The notes under the pieces: generated by a model | Database searches by the model: none | What the model was told of the DNA's origin: nothing | Seen by the model: only the letters and a program-made list of their open reading frames with translations | Source of the DNA: Parapristionchus giblindavisi | Lineage: Eukaryota; Nematoda; Chromadorea; Rhabditida; Diplogasteridae | Length of the DNA: 64,000 nucleotides | Reading direction: 5' to 3' | Assembly: GCA_943737045.1 (NCBI GenBank) | Contig: CALSFV010000060.1 | Location: forward strand, 216,001 to 280,000 | Part shown: piece after piece, positions 1-10,550 of the stretch | Numbering within the stretch: position 1 is the stretch's first letter | Layout: every line of letters begins with the position of its first letter | Translations under genes and position numbers: made by a program

Positions 1-777
1 CAACTACAACATTTCAAGGAACAACATTGTTTGAGAGTTAGTGATAGCTAGTATATGTATATTAAAAAAAAACAAAAAAAAACAGAATCGTCTGAGCTCT
101 CTGACTTTTGCGCATACTCTCTTTTTTCGATCTACCTTTTTCTTTGTCACACCGTGACTGCTCTCGAAACGCTATGGAGTATCCCCGGGAACCTTCTATT
201 CATTATTGTGCTTTGCTTGCGCTTGTTAATCATGCAAACTTTACATGATTGAAAAGGCCACTAAATAATAATAATAATTTAATATTTTAATAATAGTAAT
301 AATAACGGTGTTCCATTAATGGTAAATCTTTCAGGCTGTAAACGATTCAGCACAGCGGGAGGAGCAACGTGCGCGAATGGAATCTGGTCATGTCCCGAGA
401 ACACCATCATGACTGCCCTATCTCCCGAGACACAATTTTATGGACTGAACATCGACTACAATAGCACAAGTGATTCATACTTAATGTCAGGCGTTGGAGG
501 AGTGTTCACCAAGAGTATCGATGAATCATTCGAAACGATAGAGTGCTTGAATATACCATTCGCCTATCCCGTGTGCGCCAACACTTTCCCTCTCTTAGTT
601 CACACATTTGTGAACGGTACTCATATTTCATGCAAAAATTCTAAAGAAGATTATGTTTGGTGGACCAAAATCGGTGAACCAAGATCGGGTGGTCCAATCA
701 TATGTTCTTCTAGTGGATGGCATAGACAATCTGTTCTGGTTTATTATCTGGAATGCGTTCTTACAAATCCATGGTAA
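1..777 (+). CDS. Secreted Thr-rich / eight-cysteine protein, copy 1 (5' end outside window)
   Basis: Two exons are visible. Bases 1-36 are the tail of a Thr-rich exon ending in a phase-1 donor (gagA|gttag). After a 298-nt intron, 335-777 encodes the C-terminal domain after an aaatctttcag acceptor; the ATG at 319 lies in the intron. The domain has eight cysteines (motifs TCANGIWSC, IECLNIP, HISCKN, IICSS, LECV) and N-glycosylation sequons such as NGT. The eight cysteines, the Thr-rich linker and the copy at 4572-5782 suggest an extracellular, disulfide-bonded module of the nematode C6/DUF281 kind; that family name is a resemblance I have not verified. The signal peptide and N-terminal domain lie outside the window. 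The two copies have the same intron position and phase, so this is a tandem gene duplication. Confidence 0.6.
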
Positions 778-791
778 ACCATCCCCGTCTA

Positions 792-999
792 CTCTGGTAT
801 TTTGCCACTTAAAGTCTACTTAAACTACGTCACAGACTTTAAGTAGACTTTAAGTAAACTTTAAGTGAAAGAACATTTGACGAAATGCATTACAGTATAT
901 CACACCACTTTAAGTAGACTTACGTCTCACTTTAAGTTTACTTAAAGTCTACTTAAAGTGGGAAAGTTTAAGTAGACTTTAAGTGGCAAAATACCAGAG
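792..999. mobile_element. 208-bp MITE with CTCTGG termini
   Basis: The element has near-perfect inverted termini: CTCTGGTATTTTGCC at the left is mirrored by GGCAAAATACCAGAG at the right. Its interior is made of TTTAAGTAGACTTTAAGT subrepeats in both orientations, so the whole element can fold on itself. A TA lies on each side (790-791 and 1000-1001), as for Tc1/mariner-type MITEs. A second copy at 59108-61173 is split by another element. A decayed remnant is recognisable at about 5040-5145, in the intron of the downstream gene copy. Confidence 0.75.
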
Positions 1000-1001
1000 T
1001 A

Positions 1002-2149
1002 GTTATGATTAGTGTACCATTCGAACCGCTATGTGATTATGATGATAAGAAAAATTGATAAGAAATCTCAAATGTTTATCTTCGAGAAAATCGATATTTA
1101 AAATCGCAAAATTGAGAGCATTTCAGATCAACTTGACTTTCAGCTCCTATTCCAACTAGACTGTAGTGGATAAATAGAAAAGACCATTTTGATAGATTTT
1201 TTGTCCATGGTGTCCCTCAATTTCATATGAAACACTTGAATTCACATGTAAAAACTATTACGCATTAACATCTTCCTTCCCTTATGCCCTATTTTTATGC
1301 TTTTATTTGATTCACATATATCTCTCTTGTAGCTAATAATGAAGTAATAAAGGATATTACTAAAGTTCCTCAAGAACTCAATATAGAAAAAAACAGCGTC
1401 GGCTAAAAATCTATCACATATCATATATCCGAGAAGGTTTTCTACACGAATCGAGGAAAATGTCTCTCCATTGCGATTGTGATGAGTTAAAAATTGGAAC
1501 TCAATTGGAATTTGTAACCACGAATTTAGAACCAGGAATTTGGAACCATCATATTTGAAACGAGGGAGTAAAACCATCGTTTTGGGAAACTAAATTGATT
1601 ATCCATAGCCGCGCAAACAGCGCGAATATTTATCTTTGAGTCAACAAATTTACATGTTTAAATTAGCATATGCCCTTTTTTTCGAGTGCAATGGTTCGTC
1701 TCATTCTGCCTAGTGCTTTCTGTCGAGTAAAAAAAAAGATTGGAAGTTTGAAGACAAAGTAGTTCTTTGTCTTTCTATTGTAAAGTATTGCCTTCAAATT
1801 ATTAGGTCCACATTCCTGGTTCCAAATATGCTGGTTCCAAATCCTTGGTTCCAAATTCCTGGTTCTAAATTCCTGGTTACAAATTTTTGGTTACAAATTT
1901 TTGGTTACAAATTTTTGGTTACAAATTATTAGTTCTAAAGTTGCGTATTCAAATTTAGAGTTCCTTATAGTCATTTCCAATGCGTGCATTTACATAACTA
2001 TATTTGCAAATGTGCTGGTGACAATTCGACTGTTCCAAATAAAAAGTTCCAAATTTGTGGATTCAAAGTTTAAGTTACAATGTGTATGCCCACCTGAGTA
2101 TATGTAGCTCATGGGCAATAGGTGATGTGTTGGAACCACCTATAGTTGA
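1002..2149. other. Intergenic stretch, duplicated 3' flank with degenerate tandem repeats
   Basis: I see no coding exon. Roughly 1140-1560 matches 5790-6100 (for example GTCCATGGNGTCCCTCAATTTCA), so it is the duplicated 3' flank of the Cys-rich gene. From about 1500 to 2060 the sequence is built from drifting copies of a 14-16 bp word (TGGTTACAAATTTT / TGGTTCCAAATTCC). Four near-identical copies lie at about 1875-1930. Confidence 0.6.
1795..1935. repeat. Degenerate 15-bp tandem repeat
   Basis: Successive copies read TGGTTCCAAAT, then TGGTTCTAAATTCC, then TGGTTACAAATTTT. They become more uniform toward 1930 and decay on both sides. No coding role is apparent. Confidence 0.65.
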
Positions 2150-2702
2150 TTCAAATTCAAATTCATTTATCATATCAGACAGGGGGTCAGATGAGTAATG
2201 ACGCGATTAGCGTCATCCATTGGTATAGACCACCAGAACGATCCCATAACTCTTCTCACTTCATCTCGCCAACGTAGAGGAGGTTGTCCAGGCTGTCTCC
2301 TTTTAATATGGTTGTAAGGTATCCATGTAGTCAACTTCCTAGCCCATCTTTGTTCTTCCATATTCCTCAATTTCATTGCCCATCTGCATTTTCTTCTCTT
2401 CGCTTCCTTCTCCCAATCCCGAACACCAGTCTTCCTTCTAACTCTTTCATTCGTCCATCTATCAAGTCTCGTTATTCCGATCATTCTTCTCTCCATCTTT
2501 CTTTGTGCAACACGCAGTCTTTCCTTCTCACTTTCTCTCAGCGTCCATGTCTCGCATCCGAACAAAACGGTTGAAGTGATACACGCCTCGAAGAGTCGTC
2601 TCTTGTTCGTCATGGGAAGGAATCGGCTAGCCAGAAGAGAAGAGAGCTTGGACCAGGCCATCCATCCACATTGTATTCTGTGATCGATCTCCTTAGTGTG
2701 AG
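2150..2702 (-). mobile_element. RTE-type non-LTR retrotransposon, 3' fragment
   Basis: On the minus strand this encodes the C-terminal end of an RTE-class reverse transcriptase, open to a stop at 2170. Recognisable motifs are KRRLFEACITSTVLFGCETW, a long Arg/Lys-rich segment and the closing PGQPPLRWRDEV. The 3' end has a short TTTGAA-type tail at 2150-2170. An 8-bp direct repeat ATAGTTGA flanks it (2142-2149 and 2703-2710). The duplicated locus (about 6113) has this word once with no insert, so it is a 5'-truncated insertion that postdates the duplication. Confidence 0.8.
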
Positions 2703-2908
2703 ATAGTTGAAGTCTACTCAAAAAGAGATGGAGATACGGCGAAATTGTCAATTTTCCCCCCATTTTCAACCACAAAAAGGGGGAACAAATGTTCGTTCTT
2801 TGCATAGCGTTTTTTTCTATTGTTTTTGTATACGGAGGAGCAAGATTGTACAAGCGCAGAAATACGGCACACTTTGATAAACTTTAATATTGGACAACAA
2901 TCGATCTC

Positions 2909-3123
2909 CATGGAGGATGACCATGGACCGTTGGGCTAGAAATACTACAGTATGGACGCCGTTATCCCGTTCTCGTGCTGCTGGACGATCTCCACCGAGA
3001 TGGAGGGATGACTTGACGAAAACTGTCGGGAAGACATGGTGGACCATGGATAATCACGACTTTAATCGTTCCATCACCATGACCGCTTGATGTGAATAAA
3101 TTATTATTATTATTATTATTATT
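2909..3123 (+). mobile_element. RTE-type retrotransposon 3' stub with (ATT)n tail
   Basis: The plus strand encodes the last 58 or so residues of an RTE-like polyprotein (RAAGRSPPRWRDDL, then a Trp-Trp pair) to a stop at 3088-3090. TGTGAATAA and an (ATT)8-9 tail follow. A 10-bp duplication AATCGATCTC flanks it (2899-2908 and 3124-3133). The related sequence at 6300-6330 runs through uninterrupted. It is opposite in orientation and different in tail from the 2150-2702 fragment, so it is a separate event. Confidence 0.8.
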
Positions 3124-3133
3124 AATCGATCTC

Positions 3134-3545
3134 TGGGTTCGATGCACGCTATGTTCCAGTTAGGCAGTAGAATACAGCCCTCTCCTTCCCTAAATGCGTC
3201 ATCCGTGATGAGAATTCATAGAACTAATAGACAAAAAGACAACAATTCTTTTTAGCAGATCAGCAAAGAAATAAAGAATAGATGAGAAAAATAGATAAAT
3301 CTGAGATGAGAACACTGCACCCATTCAAGAAGGGACAACTGTATACAATACAATAATTTATTCAATGTAAACTTCTCAGAAATATTTATATTCCTAAAAT
3401 TTTAGGGATATTCATAAGCATTTTTCCAGGCTTTCAGGAAGTTGAAAGCAGCACTTAAGATTTGGTGGTGTATCCTGGCAACATAGAGGGTGTATGATTC
3501 TTTTCCTACCATACTATACCAAGTAGTCGTATCCGATTGTACAGT
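3134..3545. other. Intergenic, promoter side of the second Cys-rich gene
   Basis: The start continues the duplicated flank (GGTTCGATGCACGCTATGTT, compare 6320-6350), including the ACAGCCCTCTCCTTCCCTAAA word that resembles the ends of the element at 49053-49580. After about 3230 I see only AT-rich sequence. No element is clear before the signal-peptide exon at 3546. Confidence 0.4.
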
Positions 3546-5782
3546 ATGAAACTACTAGCCCTCGTCTGCCTTCAGATTCTCAGTGTATGTTTAAGAGGCC
3601 TGTTCCCTAAGACTCGATCATATTCGACCACTCCGGACACGTGAGCTAGCAATGAGAACTGGGAGTCCATACATGTGTGTTAGGAGTGCCCCCGGCCCTT
3701 ATTACACAAAACGGCTGAAATTTCCTGTTTGTGCCCTCAGGCTATTAGAAAAAAATAATTTTTTAAAAAAATTAAAAAATCATAATTTCTCAAATTGTTG
3801 AGATGAAGTTTAAATACCATCTGCGATGCGTCTAGGGTGCACAGACCTTGCTACTTCACTATTAGCATCGAATGTGCGTTGATTCCTAAACCACTTTTTT
3901 GACTCATAATTTTGTTTTTTTCGGACAAATCATCCCTTGTTTTAGTGAGTGCCCAAAATTTCCGACCAGGTATTGTAGCCTAAGCAATTCTGCATTGATT
4001 CAACTTAAAACTGGGTTCTTCCCGATCGACCATTTTGTCGAATTTTTTGCTCGAACTTCCGTCATCGATGGTTTTCCCGAACAAATGCTGTATTTTCCAA
4101 ACGATTGGTGCGGAATTGTGGTCCACTTAAAGTTTAAAGGTGAGACGAGTAAAATGACACAAGAAGCCCATCACTTGGATCAATTTGAAAATTTCGATTT
4201 TCACGACCCGGGAGGCATGGTCCGAAAATTTCAAAATTTCTCAAGTTTGAAATGTTTTCATTTATGTGGCTTATTGTGAACAAATATGGAAAAGTGAAAC
4301 TGATATTTTAGAAAAAAACAATAAAATGTACTAAATATTTAGAATGCCGAAGAAATCTGCTTCCTCGCGCAAAATTCGACAAAGAGAAGAGAAAGACTGG
4401 ATATGATCAGCTCAAGTTCACTGGAGAATTGTCAGAGTAGTTGCTGGACAAATGTAACCATTAGTTTTCAAATCACTAAAAAGAGAACTTATAGGAGAGT
4501 TGGCAAATATAAATCAAATTTTATTTAAATTATTTAAACCAGTATGCTTGGAAAACAAACTTGATTTTCAGGTTACCTGTCATGGTATTGCATTTAACGA
4601 GCAGGGCCAGTGCGCAATTCTGGGAGTGCATGATGGAGAGGAAATCTGTCCGAAGCCTGTATTGATTTACGTAAAATGTGATACAATCGATTCAACTCAA
4701 GACTTTACAACATCGGACACAGAAACTACTACCACAGTAACTACTACTCCAGTAAGTAGTATTCCAGTAACTACTACGCCAGTAACTACTACTCCAGTAA
4801 GTAGTACTCCAGTAACTACAACTACAGCAACTACCACTCCAGTAACTACCACTACAGTAACTACTACTCCAGTAACTAGTACACCAGTGACTACTACAAC
4901 ACTGGTTACTACACCAGTTACCACTACGCCAATAATCACAACTACAACACTTCAAGGAACAACATCCTCTGACAGTAAGTGATAACTACTATACAGTACA
5001 GCAGATTCTCTCTTTCCTCTACTCAAAATACGGCCCTGACTTGTAGTTAACTTTTAGTCTACTTCACATGAAAGAACATTTGATGTGCATAATAGCGTAT
5101 AAACCACAAGCAGATTTACGTCTAACATGAATTAGGTTCACAAGTACTTCAAGTGAAAACACTTGTGTTTCTCCAACAAAGAGAGAGTAGTCATTGAAAA
5201 AAATGCAAAATGGCATTTTGAACGTATAGAATTGACGAGTGGACAAAAATTTTTAAAAAACTCTCAGCTCCGTAATAGCTGCCACGCTCTCTGACATTCT
5301 GCTAGAGAGATCATGGTACTCCATTAATGGCAAATCTTTCAGACTGTCAAAGAATTAAGATCGATGGAGAAGCAACGTGTGCTAATGGAATCTGGTCATG
5401 CCCCAATAACACCATCATGACTGTTACATCAGCCTGGGAACAATTTTATGGACTGTTCATCGAGTACAAGAGCAGTACTGATTTGTACTATATATCAGGC
5501 TATGAAGGAAGCCGTCGCAGAAGAATCAATCAAATTACCGACGCGATTGAGTGCTTGAACATACCATTCATTTATGCCGCATGCATTAAATTTCTCCCAG
5601 TTGTATCTCGCGGAACTGTGAACAGCACTCATATTACTTGTCAGGAACCTAACGGAAAATATCTTTGGCGGACCCAAGACGATGAAATAAGAAAGGGTGG
5701 CCCAGCTATATGTAATGAAAATGGGTGGTTTGTGCAGTTTGAACAGGTTCATAGTTATGTGGATTGCGTTTCAGGATATTAA
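3546..5782 (+). CDS. Secreted Thr-rich / eight-cysteine protein, copy 2
   Basis: Proposed exons are 3546-3584, 4572-4974 and 5343-5782, all phase-compatible; a further exon may hide in 3585-4571. Exon 1 encodes a short hydrophobic N-terminus (MKLLALVCLQILS), taken as a signal peptide. Exon 2 opens with a four-Cys segment (VTCHG, GQCAIL, EICPKP, VKCD). It then runs into about 80 residues of almost pure Thr/Pro/Val/Ser (units such as PVTTTPVSS), a likely O-glycosylated stalk. Exon 3 is the eight-Cys domain also found in copy 1, with the same spacing and sequons. The likely product is a secreted or surface protein, possibly a C6/DUF281 relative. The ATG at 5327 lies in the intron 3' end and should not be taken as a start. 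Copy 1 is 4.6 kb upstream in the same orientation. Confidence 0.6.
4726..4962 (+). repeat. ACTACTCCAGTA-type minisatellite coding the Thr-rich stalk
   Basis: An imperfect 12-15 bp unit (ACTACTACTCCAGTA) repeats through the coding exon, giving T-T-T-P-V-T periodicity. The end of the same array is visible at bases 1-30 in copy 1. Arrays of this kind usually vary in length between alleles. Confidence 0.75.
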
Positions 5783-7160
5783 GATATGTAAAAGACCATT
5801 AAGATAGATCCGTTGTCCATGGAGTCCCTCAATTTCACATGAAATACTTGAATTCACTTGAAAAATTATAACACATTAGCATCTTCCTTCCCTTGTGGCC
5901 TAACCTCACAGTTCGCGAATTTTGCGTAATATTCAGTTTTTCTTTTCTTTTGATTCACATATATTACTCTCGCAGCTAATAAAGGATATTACTAAAGTTC
6001 CTCATGAATTCAATATAGACAAAATACAGTATCTGCTAAAAATCTATCCCATATCATATTTCCGAAAATGTTTTCTACACGAATAAAGGGAACTCCATTG
6101 CGAGACAATCACCTATAGTTGAAGTCTACCCGAATAGAAAAATTGTCAATTTTTTCTCTAATGTTCAACTAAAAAGGGTGTGTTCGTTCTTTGTAGAGCG
6201 TTTTTTTCTAGTCTTTCTGTATTCGGAGTAGCAAGAGTGATCAGTCATAAACGGACAAATACAGCACACTTTGATAAACGTTGGCGTTGATTTAATATTG
6301 GACAACAATCAATCTCTAGGTTCGACGGTCGCTATGTTGCAGTTCGGAAGAATACAGTCCTCGCCCTCCCTAAACGCCTCATGTGTGATTCAAGTCCATC
6401 ATGTCGCTTTGTTAAACTGTTAAAAAACATTCATTAGTTGCTATCATTGTAAAAATTATAAAGTTGTAAAAAAATGGTTGACTTTGGTCAGTGTGATTGA
6501 AGAAAGGAATAAGCGCCGTATAGAGAGTGAACCTTTATTGGTTCACGCACTCATAATAACACAGTCTGTTTATACATGACAAAGATAATCTCTATAGTAG
6601 CACTCTGAATTATCTTCGTATTGATTGCCGTTCGTGAAACTCTGTCCTAATCAATATCATACATTTTCGAAATTTTTTATATAGGAAAATTGATGGGTAA
6701 AATCGTTATTTCACGCTTAAATTGTAATTTTTCGCATAAAAATGAGCCGTGGGCGATCCTCGGGGTGTGAGGGTATGTAAAAATGTCTTATCAATGCATG
6801 GGTTGGTCAATATTTGTCATGCCATTATATTGATAAGCCTTATAAATGATATTGATTGGAACAGAATTTCACAAACGACAATCAATACAATTTTTTTTCT
6901 TTTTTTCCTTAATTTTTTATCGCTTGATTAGTGATGTTGTCTCGATCGAGTTTATGTGATTTCTCCAGTTTATGTGGTTTCCTTTTCCGCGTTATTATGT
7001 TTAGAGGTAGCGGCTGAACCATCATAGGGCACAGTATTAGCTAACTTATTTATTTAATAAATGTTCATTTAAAGTGCATGCATACTTTTCTTGTACATCT
7101 ATATTAATATTAAAATACTATTAATTTAATTGTACGACGAGCAGTTGAAGGAGTTGAGGA
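5783..7160. other. Intergenic, duplicated flank then AT-rich sequence
   Basis: 5790-6420 is the second copy of the flank seen at 1140-3200 and lacks the two RTE insertions. From about 6346 (ACAGTCCTCGCCCTCCCTAA) to about 6470 it resembles the left arm of the foldback element at 49053-49580, so a decayed relative probably sits here. 6500-7160 shows no coding signal. Confidence 0.45.
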
Positions 7161-7169
7161 GCAAACGCT

Positions 7170-7178
7170 TTATAAAAG
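7170..7178 (+). promoter_or_regulatory. TATA box
   Basis: The sequence TTATAAAAG lies about 90 nt upstream of the ATG at 7263 and about 30 nt upstream of a plausible start region (CATCTCTCC). It is a near-consensus TATA box in a suitable position. Confidence 0.55.
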
Positions 7179-7262
7179 CCATCTCTCCATCTCGTTGTTT
7201 CTTCGTCGTATTCTTTTCTTTTTATACAAAAACATCTTCATCAACCAATATTTTGAAGTTCA

Positions 7263-8773
7263 ATGGAATTTGTTAAACGTGACGAATATTCGGTTGAAAG
7301 ACAGGGACAGTTCTATAATATATCGAAAGGTACTGTAGATTAATCATAATTTTGCTATTGTAATGAATAATTCAGACGAAATAATTCATTGTTCATCTCC
7401 GAGTCCGAGTATCATCACATGGATAAAACGGTTTATTTTTAAACGCAGTTTTTTTTCTTTTTCTGATTTCAAAGTAGTATTATTAATTTAAGAGATAAGC
7501 GTATAAAGCATAAAATCGAACATTTCAATATATTCGGAATTCAGAGTAATGCATTTTACTTTGAACAGGTTCGTTTTGATAATTCCCTCAATAATAAAAT
7601 CAAAATACAGGGAAAACGTTTAATAAGGAAAGCCGAATTAATCAATTATGAAATCGCTATCAGTGATTCTGTAAAGGTAAATACCGAATTTTTTATCATT
7701 TTCGAAACATTTAAAAAATATGTTTTACAGATTGATAAAAAAATAAAATTATCTTTCAAAGAGAATTGCCCTTATTATTTCATGGAACGAATAGATCATC
7801 CAAATGTTTCATTCGCTATCCCAATCAATGAAGATTATCGATCGACTGAAGGAATAAAATTTAATATTTCTATCGATGAATTAAATAAACATAATCGAAT
7901 TCAAGTACATGAGTCAGTTTGATTTCTTTGATTTTCAAATACTCGAAGTATGATTTTACAGAAACTTTTTATACGTTATAACCGATGTCTATCCGGCCAA
8001 TTATTTCTGTTTAAAAGAGTTGACTGTTAATGAAAACTTCACCACCATTCGTCGATATCAATCAGATTCAGAAATTTATGTGGAGAAAAGTGAATTACCA
8101 TGGGTAAGGTTCAGTTTTTTTCTTTGATAATAATAATAATAAGTAAAATAATAAGTATAATAATATTTTCTAAAATCATTATAGATCTCATTTCGTCCAT
8201 TCGTGATATTCAATGGTTGGATCTTTTATTTGTCTTCTCAATTAGATTTAATATCAGTAAATATGAACGAGCTGTCTTACGAAATTTTAAAGACAAAGTA
8301 TGTCAAATTATTAGAATTGCTTGTGATTAAATAAGATTCTTCAAGCTTGGAATGGGCGACAGAAATTATCGGAATTGATGAGAGCGGAGGTGTAAATGTA
8401 CAGACAGCTTGGTATGAACAACCTGTCCATCTACTTTCTGCTAAACTACCTGAGAAGTTTCTTGTGAGTTTAAATGAATTATGTTCAAATGTAGAATAAA
8501 ATAATAAAAAAGTTTACGAAAATGTGTTAAAAGTAGAGCGTATTCCATTGTTTTCAAGAGTATTTCTAAAGTTTCGAACAGAGTATCGCTCAGATATTTG
8601 TCATTTGTTTACTCTGTTATCAATCATCAATCACTCTTTCGTAATCATCAATTATTGATTTTTCTGTTGTAGATGAGAGATTGAACGATGGACAAGGCAG
8701 CAGAGAGGACGTCCTTCGGATCGCATTTCCCCGTCCCAGTCCAGTAAACTCAATCGTTCCAGAAATATTGTAA
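7263..8773 (+). CDS. Orphan nine-exon gene, uncharacterised protein of about 347 residues
   Basis: Proposed exons are 7263-7329, 7376-7473, 7545-7676, 7731-7912, 7962-8103, 8185-8297, 8346-8467, 8513-8599 and 8673-8773. Every junction is phase-compatible and the total (1044 nt) is divisible by three. Introns are 45-81 nt, one of them 48 nt. Most use GT-AG with TTACAG or TTCAG; the last two junctions (8467/8513 and 8599/8673) are the weakest. The protein starts MEFVKRDEYSVERQ. It has no evident signal peptide and contains a hydrophobic stretch near residues 220-240 (FRPFVIFNGWIFYL). I do not recognise a family. It has its own TATA box and AATAAA-like sequence downstream at about 8874. It could be a lineage-restricted gene. 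Confidence 0.6.
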
Positions 8774-9121
8774 CTAACCTCAAAATGAATACTATTGTTA
8801 CAGATCTTTCCGATATCACCTAATATTATTCACTGTCAATGCATTAAATAGTTGATGATTGAAACTTTCCAAAAATAAAAAAAATTAAATATTGTATTTT
8901 TATTACAATATTAAAATTCCTCTAATAGTTTATAATAAATCTTTATCGTTTCCTACAATGACAAAATTAAAAGAAAAGTCATTCATATTGTGACATTTCG
9001 AATATAATAACTAAAAAATCGATAGGTGGTATTGAGATGAAGACGAAATTATCTAATTGTAAGCCTCTCTGTACCTGCATTCAGCGGAATCCGCATAAAA
9101 TAAATAATATACGGTAAGTAG
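8774..9121. other. Intergenic, AT-rich
   Basis: This is the 3' flank of the orphan gene, with poly(A)-signal-like AATAAA sequences near 8874. I see nothing else before the 8-bp target duplication of the next element at 9114. Confidence 0.5.
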
Positions 9122-9455
9122 TAGGGTGGCGAAAATGACTCATGAATATTCATTTCTATGGCCTAAAATGAGTGGCTCGCTCCCCTAGCAATTATTCATT
9201 CCAAGTGGCATTTGGCTGGTCTCCCCTGCGAATATTCGCTTTTTTGCGAGTCGAAGTGAGTCAAGAAAATTTGGTGAAAGGAGGGCTGAGAAAGCGGTCT
9301 GACTCGCACTCGACTCGCTTTTTTTGACTCATTCGCATTGACCTCTCTTCTAACAACTCATTCGCCGAGAGAGCGGTCGTAAATGCCTCTCCCGTGAATA
9401 CTCACTCTAGACCGCTAAAGTGGACGAATTATCATGAATCATTTTCGCCACCCTA
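9122..9455. mobile_element. hAT-like MITE, 334 bp
   Basis: Terminal inverted repeats read TAGGGTGGCGAAAATGA at the left, mirrored by TCATTTTCGCCACCCTA at the right. A perfect 8-bp duplication GTAAGTAG flanks it (9114-9121 and 9456-9463). TAGGG-type ends with an 8-bp TSD are the signature of non-autonomous hAT elements. It contains no ORF. The interior holds GACTCGCACTCGACTCGC-like subrepeats. Confidence 0.85.
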
Positions 9456-9714
9456 GTAAGTAGAACAACTTTTGCTGCGTTTCTGTCTTCAGAGTTTGTT
9501 CACGGACTTTTTTGTTCCTTTTAGGAAAAAAAGAAAATTCACAAGTTTGGTTATTTTCTTCTAACAGTTGTTGAGTATGTACGAATACCGGAATTCTGCA
9601 CACGTTAGTTCAGCCTCTGTAATAGCGGGACAACAATGAAGGTAGGGCGAATCACGTTCTCCACCTTATAGAGAGCGCGAGGCGGATGCTAGGCGGGTTT
9701 GGTCGGCTGCTTTA

Positions 9715-10547
9715 CAAGGGAACCACTTAACCATAATCCATTTTTCTTTAATTTTGATTTCTTGACTCGAATCTACATGGAATAAGGTTTCCAAAAAGGT
9801 AGGTCACAAGAATCACATTCGCGTTTTAAGGCCTTTTTTCGGCTTCTGAAAAAAGCACTAGATTTGCATCTCGCCCGCCTCTTTCGTGCAGCAGAAAAGA
9901 CTCGCAGAAGAGAGATAGGGCAGGCAAGTGGCCGAGTGGTGTAGTGGTCTGGAGCGCGCGAGCTCACTCCGATTTTTGGTGGTTCAATTTCTCAAGCAGT
10001 CGATACTTTTTGCCATGCTGTACCAAGTCGTTTTGTTTCAATTGTTTCTGGAGAAATCTCCATAGATGTTGATTGTTGATCCCTTTTGTTCATGTAGCCC
10101 ATATACATTGTTACTTTTTCATTTTCTTTGTTGTCTTCCTTGTAGATATTATGTTTAGGCAATAAATTATTGCATACTTGTTATCTTTAAAGAAAAATTT
10201 TGATATTTACATGCACAAATCGTGTTTAAACGTCATAGTAAGCAACAGCAAAAATATTTGGTGATAGCGAGGAATTGAACCACCAAAAGTCGGAGTGCGC
10301 GCGCGCGCTCCAGACCACTACACCACTCGGCCACTTGTCTGCCCTATCTTTCTTCTTCGAGTCTTTTCTGTTGCACGAAAGAGGCGGGCGAGATGCAAAT
10401 CTAGTGCTTTTTTCAGAAGCCGAAAAAAGGCCTTAAAACGCGAATGTGATTCTTGTGACCTACCTTTTTGGAAACCTTATTCCATGTAGATTCGCGTCAA
10501 GAAATCAAAATTAGAGAAAAATGGATTATGGTTAAGTGGTTCCCTTG
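9715..10547. mobile_element. Foldback element with TTA duplication carrying tRNA-like arms
   Basis: Arms of about 275 bp (9715-9992 and 10261-10547) are near-perfect inverted repeats around a loop of about 268 bp. The ends read CAAGGGAACCACTTAACC and its mirror. TTA occurs on each side (9712-9714 and 10548-10550), a 3-bp TSD compatible with PIF/Harbinger-type (TWA) elements. The arms include a tRNA-like block, so a tRNA-derived sequence was captured or the element is SINE-related. The terminal CAAGGGAA and TTA duplication are shared with 57856-58273. Confidence 0.75.
9927..9998 (+). pseudogene. tRNA-like block (A and B boxes) in the foldback arm
   Basis: The sequence has an A-box (TGGCCGAGTGG, then a D-loop-like GTGTAGTGG) and a B-box (GGTTCAATTTC) at tRNA-like spacing. 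The acceptor stem does not pair and the B-box is degenerate, so this is a tRNA-derived internal Pol III promoter, not a working tRNA. The mirror copy is on the minus strand at about 10262-10335. Confidence 0.55.
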
Positions 10548-10550
10548 TTA

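Noticed and set aside
319..334. ATG at 319 (and the equivalent at 5327) as start of the Cys-rich proteins
   Set aside because: Both fall in an aaatctttcag acceptor tract. Splicing the Thr-rich exon to 335 and 5343 is phase-consistent in both copies.
3899..4279. 126-codon open frame on the plus strand between exons of the second Cys-rich gene
   Set aside because: It has no signal, repeat or cysteine pattern shared with the gene and no splice sites that would link it. It is probably intronic chance.
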